Assembly: GCA_963922205.1 (NCBI GenBank)
Contig: CAWUHX010000246.1
Coordinates: 310,001 to 374,000 of the forward strand
DNA: 64,000 nucleotides
Reading direction: 5' to 3'
From: Romanomermis culicivorax
Taxonomy: Eukaryota > Nematoda > Enoplea > Mermithida > Mermithidae
The notes beneath the pieces are model-generated. The model was not told the DNA's origin and did no database searches. It worked only from the letters and a program-made list of their open reading frames with translations. Below are positions 10,976 to 22,924 of the stretch, in pieces. The translations under genes and the position numbers were made by a program. Positions within the stretch are counted from its first letter, which is position 1. The number at the start of each line of letters is the position of its first letter.

Positions 10976-11484
10976 ATATACACAATTATTCATTCAGATA
11001 TGTGCTATATACAGGATCCAGATCTGATCTGGATCCGGTCGGACCTGCTGTTTAGGACCCAGATTCAAAGTGGATCCATCCTTTCCCTAGTATTCGGGAC
11101 GTTCAGGGAATAGGGGCTAATGCATTTTTCGGGGTAATAGGAGATTTATTCATTATTCGGGGAATCGGGACATTCGGGGAATATGAACTTTCGGACAATC
11201 GGGATATTTGCGGAAAAGGGACGTTGGAGGAATGAAGACACAAGTACACTTGCTGTAGGAACATTTTTACGCCTACTTTGCATATTCATAATTTTTACAC
11301 TTGTTACGTAAGGGTCACTTGTTACGTAAAGGGTAATTTTCCTGGTTATGTAAACGCCTCTAAAATATTCGTTTATTGAAATAGAATATTAACAGGCTAA
11401 ATTCCAATAATGTGGATAAGGCAGGGGACACGGGCAGGAGAATAAGAGCAACTGTGAGAAAAGGAATCTGAGAGCTACTAAATA

Positions 11485-11560
11485 TGAGTCGGGGAGGTGA
11501 GATTCCTATGGAGGGATAAATATGAGTCGGGGAGGTGAGATTCCTATGGAGGGATAGGCG
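11485..11560. repeat. Tandem duplication, about 44-bp unit
   Basis: AATATGAGTCGGGGAGGTGA followed by GATTCCTATGGAGGGATA occurs twice in direct succession. Confidence 0.7.
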
Positions 11561-11610
11561 TTGTCTCGAAAATAAATTATTGGCGGATAAACGTCGCCGA
11601 TAAACACACA

Positions 11611-11805
11611 CAATTGGACGGATGAACGTCGTCCTCAAACAAATACAAACTAATTGGACGGGTGAACGTCGTCCTCGAACAAATACAAACTAATTGGACG
11701 GATGAACGTCGTCCTCAAACAAATACAAACTACTTGGACGGATGAACGTCGTCCTCAAACAAAAACAACCTGCTGGACGGAATGAACGTCGTCCAAGAAA
11801 AATAC
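11611..11805. repeat. Minisatellite, about 50-bp unit, four to five copies
   Basis: The unit begins TTGGACGGATGAACGTCGTC and continues CTCAAACAAATACAAACTA. Copies start near 11613, 11653, 11693, 11732 and 11772 with few substitutions. Confidence 0.75.
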
Positions 11806-12992
11806 AACACACGAAGAGGTAGGGAACTCACGTAGTCGGTAAAGTGAGACGCTGCCAATTTCCGAGGATCCAAAAGAACGAACTGACCGTTTTTCCGTTT
11901 TTTTTCGAGGATCCGGAAAAAGAGGTGGGGTTTTTGGTGAGGGAAATCTCATTCGCTAGAGTTGTTTATTGGGAATGGAGGAAAACGTTTGAACCTGATT
12001 GGTTGAACTTGTTTATGACGGGTTCCTTGAAGTTGTCCACCCATCGGGTGGGAGTTGGTAAGTGGACAAAAGGGATTAGTAGTTCTCTGTTTTTTTGGGC
12101 TCTTATTTTCCTACTGTAATCCTTTCCATACATATTTTGCGATGGCCGAGTAAATAATGAAACGAAAATGCACTAATGGTTTTGGCAAATTATCGTCAAA
12201 AATGTACAAACAATGGGCTACTTGACCTACATTTTCCCTAATGGTAAAAAATGGAAAAACAACTTAATAATGGATTACTGTACAATTCCTACACGAACTA
12301 ATTTGGACGAAATTATACAGTAACCTTAAGCTTAGCTTAATTTACATACTTTACAAATTCACTTATCGTGACACATTAATATCTTCATTGCAAATTGAGT
12401 TATCAACTTCTTAGTAAATCTTCATTGAAAATTAAGTAATCAATTTGTTAAAATAATTTGACAAGTGTCAGAATTCGCCATTCAAGTGAAAAATATGATT
12501 CTACTACATGTATAGATGTCACAGTATGCAACAATATGTTACAACAACAGTATGCTGCAACTTTAGAGCACGTAAATTGTTCGAAAATTTCGGTTCAGTT
12601 GAAAATTGATGGCGGCGTCGCAAAAATTACAAAAACCTATTCATACTTCAAAGGGGGTACGGCGCGGCACCGCTTTTTAGTATGGATAGAACAACCAGCG
12701 CCGCGCGGTGCGGTGAAGTATGACAGGGCCTTTAGGATGGTGGAAAATATAGTGATCAAGGAATCTGCATCACGAAGAAGAAATTCTAAAATGAGATCAA
12801 TAAATATCCCATAGTTTTGAATATAATTGGACAACGACCTGGATGCGTCGATCATTTCGAAATAAGCGTGCGTATAATGAGCGCAGTGCCCTTTTTAGGC
12901 GGATTCGGGAATTTCTGTTTTCGTAGTTTTTATCCGACCTTTCATTATATTTTCTCACAAATCATTTACTAAAAATTTACGTCTAATTTCAG

Positions 12993-13055
12993 GCTAACGT
13001 ACTCGAAAAAATTGATACCCGTTTTGGCAAACCCGCCGCCGTAGTGCTATGTGAG
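12993..13055 (+). CDS. O-methyltransferase exon D
   Basis: Acceptor CTAATTTCAG at 12992, phase 0. The 21 codons include ANVLEKIDTRFGKPAAVVL, which aligns with the A-G-V-x-x-K-I-x-x-R-x-G-x-A segment that follows the second helix in this family and joins exon C without a gap. The donor is either GAG|GTCACA (phase 0, keeps frame) or the stronger T|GTGAGG six bases earlier, which would need a different acceptor downstream. Confidence 0.75.
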
Positions 13056-13493
13056 GTCACAAAATATGCAAGTTTTTCATTGCAAAGAAAAGCGTCACAT
13101 TTCCGCGCTGGACTGTACCCATTCCTCGTTCCCAAATGCAGTATTCTCTTCCATTTTCATCACTGTTAATTCTTGAGTGTACATGAGTGAAATTTTTGCA
13201 TGTAGCCAACAACGAATGACAGGATTTAGGCTACAATATGTGTAGTCTGTTTTTAACGATGCTTGTAAATTGAAAATTGAAGAAAAATGAACCTCTTCCA
13301 AAATTAGTTTTCGTTATGGGATTTTTTACTTGAATTTTTTTTAACTTTTCACTTGAGGATTAAGTTGAGCACGCTCAAAAAATTCCAGTCCCATGGGACG
13401 CATCATATAGCAGGAAATTATAGAAATATGAAATGGCACTGGCTTTCCACTCTTTTTTATTCTCAAACATTAGGTTTGCTTCTCAATCCAATT

Positions 13494-13557
13494 GACAGTC
13501 GCGCAGGCAGTGTAACAAGGGTAGTGACAGTCGCGCAGGCAGTGTAACAAGGGTAGC
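13494..13557. repeat. 32-bp direct duplication
   Basis: GACAGTCGCGCAGGCAGTGT plus AACAAGGGTAGT occurs twice back to back, directly against the GCTAAAACAC end of the next element. Confidence 0.75.
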
Positions 13558-14140
13558 GCTAAAACACCGATCGACGGATTTGCTCCTAAAATATCGTTTT
13601 TGGGTGCCTAAAAGACGCATCGGCGGACCGATCCCAATCCGTCGCAAATACGTCTAGAACACGGATTTTCGTCACAGATCACCCCTGACGGATCGGCCTT
13701 CAATGTATTAATTTTTGATCGGGAACCCAAATTTCTGAACCGGATCAAATTTTTTCGTCGTGATGAGTATTTTCGACTCACGTATTCAGATTTTGATTCG
13801 GATCACTATTTTTGACCCGGACCAAATTTTTTTGACCTTGAACAAATTTTTTCGTAGTGATAAGCATTTTCACGTCACGTATTCACATTTTGATTCACAT
13901 CACATTTTTTGATCCGGATCAATGTTTTTTTATATTTTTCAACTAAGACCAAATTTTTTCGTTTTTTTGACCCAGAGTAAATTTTTTTTCGTCATTATGG
14001 CGCATATGTTCGCATCACGTATTCATATCCGAATATTCATCAATGCATTTTTGGCTCAAGGTTTGAGTGATCCGACCCGGATCCACAACAGATCACTTGA
14101 AAACAGTTACAAAACATGCTTGTATCAATTTGTATGATCA
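13557..14140. repeat. GATCCGG-rich repeat element, GCTAAAACAC end
   Basis: It starts GCGCTAAAACACCGATC and contains GACGGATC words and then a series of about 60-bp units built on GACCCGGATCAAATTTTTTC and CGTCACGTATTCA. The same family occurs inverted at 29600-30316, ending GTGTTTTAGTGC. No ORF. The right boundary is uncertain because related words continue towards 15100. Confidence 0.5.
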
Positions 14141-14529
14141 AAACAAGTCAAATGTTTTACAGCATGGACGAAAATGTCCACTCATTTTGGGTCTTAAAAT
14201 TTTAGTCATACACAGTTATCAGTCGATCAATATGGACTTCGAAACTTATTTTACTTGAAAGAAAAATTACAGTAAACAAGTATGTACAAATAACAAAATA
14301 CAATTGAAAATGGCACCCCGAACACTGGCAAACTAGTAACATAAATAAAAACAAGAACAAAAAAAACAGAAACTAATAAAATATGTCAGGAGGTACACAA
14401 AGACCCTGACGACAGGCTTTGACCACCAATCCATCATTCCGCTTCCTCGCATCTTTATTTTTACTAAAATAATAAAGAAGTTTGAACACAATATTCATGC
14501 AATCTTCCTATTAATTGTTTTATAACTTA

Positions 14530-15360
14530 AGTGACCCAACACTGAACCTCAATGGATCAATCCAGTATTAGAGGTTGAAACCTTAAAAATACTTTGAAAA
14601 CTTGTTTGTATCACTTCCTATCATCCCTGGAACATTTACAAATCAAAAATTTGGTATTTTGAAATCTTTTAAAAATTTAAAGACTTTCTTTTAATTTTTT
14701 TAAAACCACTTTAATATTGTTGGCGATGTTTAAAAACGTAGGAAAACAAGTTTCCTAAACTTTGTACATGCATTTTGGGTCTCATATTTGCAGATCCATC
14801 AAAATGGATCCATGTTCTTCCCTCAAATTTTCAAAGTCAAAAACCTTAAAAATACTTTGGAAACTTGTTTGAATCACTTTCTATCATCAGCGGAATATTT
14901 ACAAACCAAAAATTAAAAAATTTGAAATTTTTTTTAATTTTCTAGATTTTAAAAATTTTTCAAATCATGTTTAGAAATATTGGGGATGTTTGAAAACATA
15001 GGGAAACAATTTTCCTAAACTTTGAACACATATTTTGGGAAGAAAATGTGCCGATCCATCTAAAGTGATCCGTGTTTTAGTTGTGCATGACTAAAACACA
15101 GATCAGCCCCCCAATGGATCACCAAATTTTCAAATTTAAAAACATTAAAAATACTTTGGAAACTTGTTTGCATCACTTCCTATCATCACCTGAACATTTA
15201 CAAATCAAAAATTTTAAAATTTTCCTATATTTAAAAAAATTTTTTTACAGCCACTTTAGTGTTGTCAGTGATGCTTAAAAACTAAGAAAACAAGTTTCCT
15301 AAGCTGTACATTGATTTTGGGTGTAAAAATTTGAGTGATCCATCAGAAGTGATTTATGTC
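14530..15360. repeat. Tandem repeat, about 270-bp unit, three copies
   Basis: Units start near 14580, 14840 and 15135 with CCTTAAAAATACTTTG(G/A)AAACTTGTTTG, then CACTTCCTATCATC, and end with GTTTCCTAAACTTTG...CATTTTGGGT. A partial fourth trace is at 14100-14240. The repeats lie between the GATCCGG element and the next tandem array. Confidence 0.6.
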
Positions 15361-15905
15361 TAGAACTCCATTCATCCCATCCATACCTGTACTTGGGGGG
15401 GTTGGGGGGGGGGACCCCCAACTTGGCCAACCATATACCCAACATCACCCAACAGCCCTAGTTTGGAAAAAATTAAAAAAATTTGCAAAAAAGTGTATGT
15501 TTTTTGGCCTTTTTTGGGGAAAATTTCGACTTTTTTCGACCCCCCCCCCCAACTGGTCGGAGGTCTTACAGGTATGGTCTCATCCAAGGTCTGGCCCCCT
15601 ATATCTCACCCCCAGCTAAGGACAAATAGAGAATAGTCATGCCAAACAGGGCATCACAGTTGACATCACTAGAACTCTATTCATCCCATTCAAGGTCTGG
15701 CCCCCTATATCTCACCTCCAGATAAGGACAAATGGAGAATAGTCATGCCAAACAGGGCATCACAGTTGACATCACTAGAACTTCATTCATCCCATCCAAG
15801 ATCTGGCCCCTTATATCTTGCCCCCAGCTAAGGACAAATGGAGAATAGTCATGCCAAACAGGGCATCACAGATGACATTACAAGAACTCCATTCATCTCA
15901 TATGA
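15360..15905. repeat. Tandem repeat, about 110-bp unit, split by a MITE
   Basis: The unit AAGGTCTGGCCCCCTATATC...CATGCCAAACAGGGCATCAC...ACTCCATTCATCCCATC repeats from about 15585 to 15890. The first copy is interrupted by the 15382-15576 MITE. Confidence 0.7.
15382..15576. mobile_element. MITE, CATACCTGTA family, 8-bp TSD
   Basis: Inverted ends CATACCTGTA...TACAGGTATG with G-rich and C-rich runs just inside. It is flanked by ATCCCATC and GTCTCATC (six of eight match) and interrupts a tandem unit whose empty version is present 300 bp to the right. Relatives are at 20105-20304 and 21145-21360. Confidence 0.7.
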
Positions 15906-17400
15906 TCACTAGTTAGAAATTGAGTTAAACAAATTTTAAAAAATTGAAAAAATGTCTTTTGCTTTATGGATAAGCATCACCTGATGCAGCAAGTCATTGC
16001 GTTCCATCACCATTGCCGCGTCAAAATATTTTTCATTCCCATGTCCATTGAGCTGGTTTTGACGATTTTTGGAACTGATTGACTAACTAAAGAACTATGT
16101 AGAAAAACAAATTTCTGTATACATAGAGTGAAATATATAGAAAAGGGGCTACTTAAGATACTCAAAAAAGTTTCAAGAGACTGATATGGAGCAAATCTTG
16201 CAGCATAAAAGCAGAACTGAATTACTTCATGCTTATGAATTTCTATCAAAATTATGCCTCATAAGTAACAGAGTATTGAAGTACAAATCAAAAAATCCAT
16301 TCGTATTTTTAGTCACATATAATAGAAATGAGACTCAAAAATAAGTACATATATAAAAATTTCAAGTGACGTTTAGTTGGCATGACAATCATGTGCATTT
16401 AAATTTTCAGTGAAAAATAATCATTTATATTTTTTTTATCATAATTTTTAAAAGCAGAACCAACATTTCAAAAATTTGAAGGACCAAAGACAGGACCAGA
16501 ACCTACATATGTTCAAAAAACTGGAACCATTGAACTCTATCCAAATAAGGCTGATTTTCTAACCTAAAAAGAGAAATCACTTTTGCTGGCACTCTTCAAT
16601 CCATAGTCATTAAAATTGGCTTGAAGTTGCCACTGCAGTGATGCTTGTGAATGACTAATTATCATGCTGGTCACCCGGCTAATGATTATTTGATGCCATG
16701 GTTGGTGGCAAGTTGAAGCTTGCTGCTGGCCAATTTGAGTCCCTAGAGATGCTTGAGGAGGATGAAAGTAATTGTACGCCTGATCTATAAAAAAATCATT
16801 ATTCATTATTTGATGGAGGTAGCAGCATAACAATTAACAGGGAATTAAAAATTGTGCATTTTAGGTCATAATCTCATATCATTATTATGTATTACCTAGC
16901 TCAGGCACAGCTTTTAGCATTTCTACCCTCATTATTCATTTATCACTTGTCATCACAGAGGACTTAATCATCCATTTCTCATGTGATTAAGAGTCATTAT
17001 GCTGTTGGATAGTTTGCTGTAAAATTTGTTCTACAGTGCTTGTAGATTAGACTTTAAACTCGAAAATTTCAATTTTTTGCTCATGAGGAAAAGTAAATTT
17101 TTTTAGTTTTCTTGCTTAAAAATTGCTTGAAAACTTGCATTTTATTCGACAAGAAACTGACATTTTTGCAAAAAGACTCGAGCTATGACCTGCTTGTAAG
17201 TAAATATTTGAGTGAGTTTACATGAGCCAAGCAAAAGAATAATTCAATGGCATAACCTTTATTTTTTATATTTCTTTGACAACATAAAACAGCCTAATTT
17301 TGACACAGCAAGTAAATCCAACAGTAAACTTTGATAAAAAGATAACAATGGAAAATAAAATTTTAAAACTGATTCTGAACAGCTAACAATCTGACATAAA
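15906..17400. other. Intronic sequence, no feature assigned
   Basis: AT-rich stretch inside the large methyltransferase intron. The longest ORF (16564-16833, minus) is Gln/Ser/His-rich without a family match. No TIRs or exons were recognised. Confidence 0.4.
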
Positions 17401-17419
17401 GGTATGAACGTGCTAAAGG

Positions 17420-17990
17420 GCTTTTTTCTGCACAGGCCAGGTTGCAATGCACAACTTGAAGAAAAATTTTGGTTGCACAGAAAAAATTTGGGTTGCGCAC
17501 TCTAAAATCAATAAATTAGCTTAATTTTATCAAAAAAACTACCAAAAGCTAGTTTTCTTCTATTTCATTCCATTCGAGTACGTTTTAGGCTTTTAAAACC
17601 TAATTTTCTGAGTTTTGAAGAGAAAATGAAAATATTGGTATGAGTAACTTGTTCGGCTATTTGCACTGAAAATTTTTCCAGGATTTGGATATTCTAGAAT
17701 GTTGAAATAAACCTTTTCAACTTTTATTTCCTAGACAAAAAATTTAACTTTTCAGTGAATTCAATGAATTTTCAGTTGAGCAGACTACAATTCAAAAACT
17801 AGGAAAGTAGAATTTTGAGTCTTCAACATGCATGAATTCCCACTTGGAATCAAAATGTTTTAATCACACAAATGTCGAAATCTTTTTAAAGACCGCAAAA
17901 AGACTTTGGGAAAATAACCGAGAAAAATTTTCATCAACTTCTCAAAAAATGGCAAAGGATCAAACATTCATCCAAAATATCTTGATAATT
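17420..17990. mobile_element. Partial hAT-like repeat, TGCACAGGCCAGG family
   Basis: This 570-bp stretch is the same family as the outer element at 21506-25821. Its first half matches the reverse complement of 25461-25821 and its second half matches the reverse complement of 21820-22010. Here the two halves are contiguous, which documents the pre-insertion state used to read the nested insertion at 22011-25452. Confidence 0.6.
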
Positions 17991-18041
17991 AAAAGCTATG
18001 AGCATTAGCTATAATGACATTTTCTAACTGTTCATGGGAAT

Positions 18042-19383
18042 CAGGGGTGGGAAAAAACCATTTTCAAAATGTTGAATTTGGGTTTTTTAAATTTTTTTGG
18101 GGTTTTTTATGGGTTTTTCTGGGTTTAATCAGGTTTTTTTCCAGAATTGTGGATCTGAATTGAGTATAAAATAAAAGATAATGCAACATCTCTAAAGTTT
18201 TATTCTTCATACAGCAAAACATTTTCAAATCATTTTCCCAGATTTTAAGCAAAAATACACAGATCCCTTGTCATAACAAATAAAATCATAGAAAATTTTG
18301 GCATTGAATTTTATGAAGACTAGCTTTTCGACTGATGAAGATGACAATTGATTATGCAACTTGGTGTGAACAAAGCCAAATGTTGAAAAATTACACTCTG
18401 ATGACACAGATGACACCAAAATGGGAAACACCTGATTATAACATAACAAAAAAATTTCGCTTACTTGCCATTATTAGTCTTAAAAAACGTTCTCTCAAGT
18501 CTCAAGGCAATTTTTTGGAATAAAGGTCACATTTTGTCTCATGTCAACCAATATTGCATTGCAAATTCTTGGTCACTCTCTAGCATTTTGTAATCAAACG
18601 TATTTTTTTCTTCATTTTCACTTGCCGAAATCTTTTAGTCATTGAGTTGCCTGTAAATTGTGACTTTGAATGGTGAAAAAGTTTGATGTTTCTTTCTTCA
18701 ACATTTATACTGCTTACAGCCATTCAACCAGCATACTTGACAGTCCATTTTTTGGACCCAAAAAGCTGTCAGCTGCCTCTTTTTCCAGTGGGTCTCCTGT
18801 CTCCCACAAAATTTTAGAGCTGCTCAAGTCAGCTCATGAAATGCTGATGGCTGTGAGCAGTAGGTATAACAAAAACTTTATCAATCACAAGTAATGCTAT
18901 GTAATGCTCACTAGCACTGCTCATAAGTGCTCATGACTCATGAGCAGTAAAATCTGCCGAATATTCAGATAAACTACTGAATCAAATCAACTTCAGCCAA
19001 AAGACAATTTGAACATAAGCTATATCTATTGAATATGAATCTTTAGCTTTTCTATTAGAATAAGTCATAGTCAACTCAACAGAACAGTCATAGGAACTGA
19101 ATCAAATAAAGCTAAAAAGTCTCCTGAATTGAAAATTCATGTTAGCATTTGATTTGTTTGTTGTGTGATCTCATCTCAACTGTGTTGTCATGTCAGTGTC
19201 AGAAAAGACTGCACCGCAGTTACTAAAGTTGACTCAACTCTCAATTTGATTGTTAAATCAGGAAGAAACTTGTATTCCTGAGAACAAAATGGAAAAAATG
19301 AATTTTTTTTTAAAACCCAGAAATGCCCAATTTCCCAACCCAAAAAACCCATGAACCCAAAAACCCAATGCCGGCCACGCCAA
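18042..19383 (-). mobile_element. hAT transposon remnant
   Basis: It begins CAGGGGTGGGAAAAAACC at 18042, a typical hAT-like terminus. The far end near 19383 is less clear. It contains the hAT dimerisation fragment on the minus strand. A 190-bp segment at 19192-19383 is directly repeated at 19805-19995, suggesting a duplicated or chimeric 3' end. Confidence 0.45.
18225..18449 (-). pseudogene. hAT transposase C-terminal dimerisation domain fragment
   Basis: The minus-strand ORF contains SSECNFSTFGFVHTKLHNQL followed by SVEKLVFIKFN. This matches the hAT C-terminal dimerisation motif (S..VER.FS.FGF.H.K.RNRL....EKLVFI.FN). Only about 75 codons remain and no complete catalytic domain was found around it, so it is a fossil. 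Confidence 0.7.
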
Positions 19384-19995
19384 CTCTGCAAGATTGCCAG
19401 CCAATAAAACTTGAAATAAAACGTTTAAAATTATGAAAACTATTAAAGATTAAGTGGTAAGTAAAGGTAGACATGCTAAAAGCTGCGTTTGAGCTTGGTG
19501 ATGAATAATAATGATTATTAAAGCTATAACCGATGCAACGCACCAGAAAATTATAAGATTTGGGCCCCCTAAAATGCACCAACGTGCATCTTTTCAATAT
19601 GAAAACCTTAAATTCTTCTTCCACAATTGTGTAAAGACCTCAAAAATTGTTTCACATTCCAGTTTTTTTTCCACATTATAGTGCAAATATGGAAAAAACA
19701 GTGCTCGGCAGTGTTGCCAGATGGTTTTAGTGAAAAACTGTGAAATGGCTTGAAACAAACTGCAACAAGAATTGTGAAAACCGCCAAAAAAACTGCCACA
19801 CAATAAGTGTCTGAAAAGACTCCATTGCAGTTACTAAAGTTGGTTCGACTCTCAATTTGATTGTTAAATCAGTAAGATACATGTATTCTTGAGAACAAAA
19901 TGGAAAAAATGAATTCTTTAGTTAAAAAACCCAAAAATGTTCAATTTTTCAACCCAAAAAAACCACTCAACCCAAAAACCTAATGCCCGCCAACC
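19192..19995. repeat. 190-bp direct repeat pair
   Basis: 19192-19383 and 19805-19995 share CAGTTACTAAAGTTG, CTCAATTTGATTGTTAAATC and the terminal block AACCCAAAAACC(C/T)AATGCC. The 420 bp between them is unrelated. Confidence 0.65.
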
Positions 19996-21123
19996 AGTGT
20001 TTTTTTGTGTGCCAAAACATGGCTTTTTGCACAAAAAAATTGGAATGGCACAAAAAATTTTGAGCATTTGTGCCAGTTGGCACAAAAAATTTTTGGTTGG
20101 TCAACATACCTGTAAGAGGTCCGACCAGTTGGGGGGGGGGGGGGGGTAAATCCGAAATTTGGGGGGAGGGGGTCGAAAAAAGTCGAAATTTTTCCCAAAA
20201 AAGGAGAAAGAACATACACTTTTTTGCAAATTTATTTTTTCCAGACTGGGAGCGGGTTGGGTATATGGTTGGCCAAGTTATCCCCCCCCCCAAGTACAGG
20301 TATTCTGGTCAAACATTAAATTTCCTTGTTTTTTAAACATTTTAGAAGCTGAAAATACAAAAAAATTTCAGTGCCTTGCACCAAATCAATGAACATAATA
20401 TTTCCTACTCATATATTTGACCCGAACGTGAATGATTTCTCTTCGAACAGTGTATAAGTATCGGGGTAAATTACGGATGACGGTGGCCATGCCGAAATGT
20501 CTCTAACGCCGGTTTTTGGGGGTTTTCATGATGAAGGGAAGAAAGAACAAGTGAAATTATGCATGGGAAAAGCGCCAAAGCGGAGTTATGGGAAAAAATT
20601 TGCATAATTATTATGCAGTGTGACACCCCTGCAGGGGTGGCCACTGCCATGACTAGCGAGTAGACATTAATTTTTCCCTTAAAATTTTTCTTAGGCTTAG
20701 GCTTAGGGTACAGCAGCTGCACTGTTGAGGCTCTTCCAAATAAAGTTGTTTAGTTAAAATAGTACCAAGGGTCTTTTTGAATCAATTTGAACTTCCTGAT
20801 TGAATCAATTTGAACTTCCTGAACAATTCTGGAGTTATTTGAATTCACTCAGCATTCCATTTCTTTTTAAGTCATCGTGAATTATTTTCTTGCACAGTTT
20901 TTTTTTATCTCACTGACATAGTTAGCTGAAAAATAGGTTGGGCACAATTTTTACAAAAAATTAATGCATTAAACATTACTTTCTCATCAAACTTTTGGCT
21001 AAAACTTTTTCGCAGTTTTCAGTAGTTTCTATTAGAAAAAATTTTTTTGTGCTATTGATTGACACAAGTTTTTTTGGCCTCCTGTGTCAATTGGCACAAA
21101 TGTCCATGCACAATAAAATGCTG
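19995..21123. mobile_element. Non-autonomous hAT element with exact 8-bp TSD
   Basis: Ends CAGTGTTTTTTTGTG and ...AAATGCTG (complement CAGCATTTT), with CCGCCAAC duplicated exactly at 19987-19994 and 21124-21131. CAG-type termini and an 8-bp duplication are hAT hallmarks. Subterminal repeats of TTGGCACAAAAAA occur at both ends. A MITE has inserted at 20105-20304. A sister copy in the same orientation is at about 25850-26712. No transposase. Confidence 0.8.
20105..20304. mobile_element. MITE, CATACCTGTA family, 8-bp TSD
   Basis: It starts CATACCTGTAAGAGGTCCGA and ends CAAGTACAGGTATT, with TTGGTCAA on the left and CTGGTCAA on the right (seven of eight match). The sister hAT copy at 25935 has the empty site CTGGTCAAACATT. 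It contains a G run near 20130 and a C run near 20282. Confidence 0.8.
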
Positions 21124-21144
21124 CCGCCAACTCTGATCTTGCAT

Positions 21145-21360
21145 CATACCTGTAAGACCTCCGACCAGTTGAAGGGAGGGGGGGGGGGTAAATCCGAAAT
21201 TTGGGGGAAGGGGGTCGAAAAAGTTCAAAATTTTTCCCCAAAAAGGCCAAAAAACATACACTTTTTTGCAAATTTTTTTTATGTTTTCCAAACTGGGGGG
21301 TTGGGTGATGTTGGGTATATGGTTGGCCAAGTTGGGGGAGTCCCCCCAAGTACAGATATG
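21145..21360. mobile_element. MITE, CATACCTGTA family
   Basis: Starts CATACCTGTAAGACCTCCGA and ends AAGTACAGATATG, again with an internal G run (21177-21189). No clear target-site duplication. It sits 21 bp beyond the right end of the hAT element. Confidence 0.7.
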
Positions 21361-22924
21361 GTGCAGTAATCAAAAATTAAAAACCACCAAAACCACGGCA
21401 AAAACCCAAAAACCACCAAATAGTCAAACCGCTGCAAAAACCGCCAGTGGGATCTGAAAACCATGAAAATGGCGGGAATCAGTCGCATCTGGCAACACTC
21501 GTGCTCAGGGTTTCTTTTGCACACAGCAACCGAATTTCAGGCAGTGCAACCAAATTTTTTCTGCCAAGTTGCACAGTGCAACTTGATTCCTGACTGCTCT
21601 TTCGATAAGGTTATTGGGTTTTCTGTCCAGAAATGCATTTTTATGTGGTTTAAAATGGAAAAAAGTGGAAATTTTCCAGCGCTTAGCACCGGGTTTCAAT
21701 TCATTTATAATTTTTTATATTATTCTAGTGCGCCGTTAGAAAAGGTCATTCTAGTTAGTGCTTAAAGGTTCTAATTATCATCATATTATGGTTAAATGTT
21801 TGATCCTGTATTATTTTTTGACGAAGCTGATAAAAACCAACATTTTTCTCGATAATTTTCCCAAGATTTTTGGCGATCTTCGCAAAAAATTTGAATTTTG
21901 ACTTTCATGTGATTAAAACATTTTGAGTGTAAGACAATGCTAGAAATTTTTGGCAGTTGAATGCCGCTTGCCTAGTTTTTGGATTTCAGTTTGTCCCACT
22001 GAAAATTCATGGCATTACTGCATCTGGTTCACACCCACCCTATAGCGTTAGCAACGTAAAAGGTACCTACAGTAAACGTAGTAGCATGTTGACGTCATAC
22101 AATAAACGCAAATACTTGAGCATCCCGTCGTTTGCGCGTGAAATTCAAACCATCTATTCGGTTACGAATCGGGATTTTGGACGCGATGAGGAAAATTTAG
22201 TCAACCTTTGACCCGAGTGACCTAAACATTAACTTTACGAGTATAATGCTTGCATTATATTTTGAAGAATAGAGAATAAAGTAAATAATATGTTGTGCTG
22301 TGTTAAATCGAGTTTGGGACAAGTGATCATGCGAATGACTAGTGGTCAACCGAGTGACCAATGGTCACTCAAATCAACGAACATTTTTTTTTATGGAAAA
22401 TTAGCCCATCAACTGGCAATTTGAATGTTATCTAATATTCACTAAAGATTGGTGCCTAGGGGTCATCCGAGTGATCAGACCAGCTGACTGACCACTGGTC
22501 AATCAAATCGGCACACCTTTTCTTTGGTGGAGAATTAGCCTATAACTTCCGTTTTGTGGCTAGTGATCATCCAGGTGATCACACCTGATGAGTGGCCAGT
22601 GGTCACTCAAATCAAAAGGCGTTTTCTCTTATGGATAGCACTACAAACACACAGACTAATTTTGAATAAAAGCAGACTATGATTTACTTCTAATTATGTT
22701 CATGACTCGACTGATGTGTATTTGCATTTTTGCTCATCATCTATCGCGTTTTTAAAGTTTTTCTTATCTAATTTGTTTGTCTTTATTTCATTTATGCTTG
22801 CTTATTTTTTTGAAATGCTTATTTGCTAGCTTATTTCTCAAATTTCCAACACATTTTCCATGGCTCATAAATTTCAACTTTTATTCAAATAAACATGCTT
22901 AATTTCAAAATTTATCACATATGT

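Larger units (their letters stand above)
9823..12731. mobile_element. Long copy of the GC-rich Harbinger-like element, TSD TTA
   Basis: The left end at 9823 and right end at 12731 carry the same AGGCCCTG...CAGGGCCT termini as the 324-bp element at 5748 and are flanked by TTA (9820-9822 and 12732-12734). Homology to the short copy covers about 9823-9980 and 12591-12731. The 2.6 kb between holds other repeats and no intact transposase, so this is either the parent of a deletion derivative or a MITE with inserts. Confidence 0.65.

Noticed and set aside
11613-11805. CRISPR-like array of about 50-bp repeats
   Set aside because: The units are head-to-tail with no unique spacers and the genome is eukaryotic; it is a minisatellite.
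19967-20392. ORFs up to 108 codons on both strands
   Set aside because: They cross the hAT/MITE junctions and G/C homopolymer runs and have no domain.
21032-21524. Overlapping ORFs up to 124 codons
   Set aside because: Translated MITE and hAT ends; the same peptides appear in the other MITE copies.
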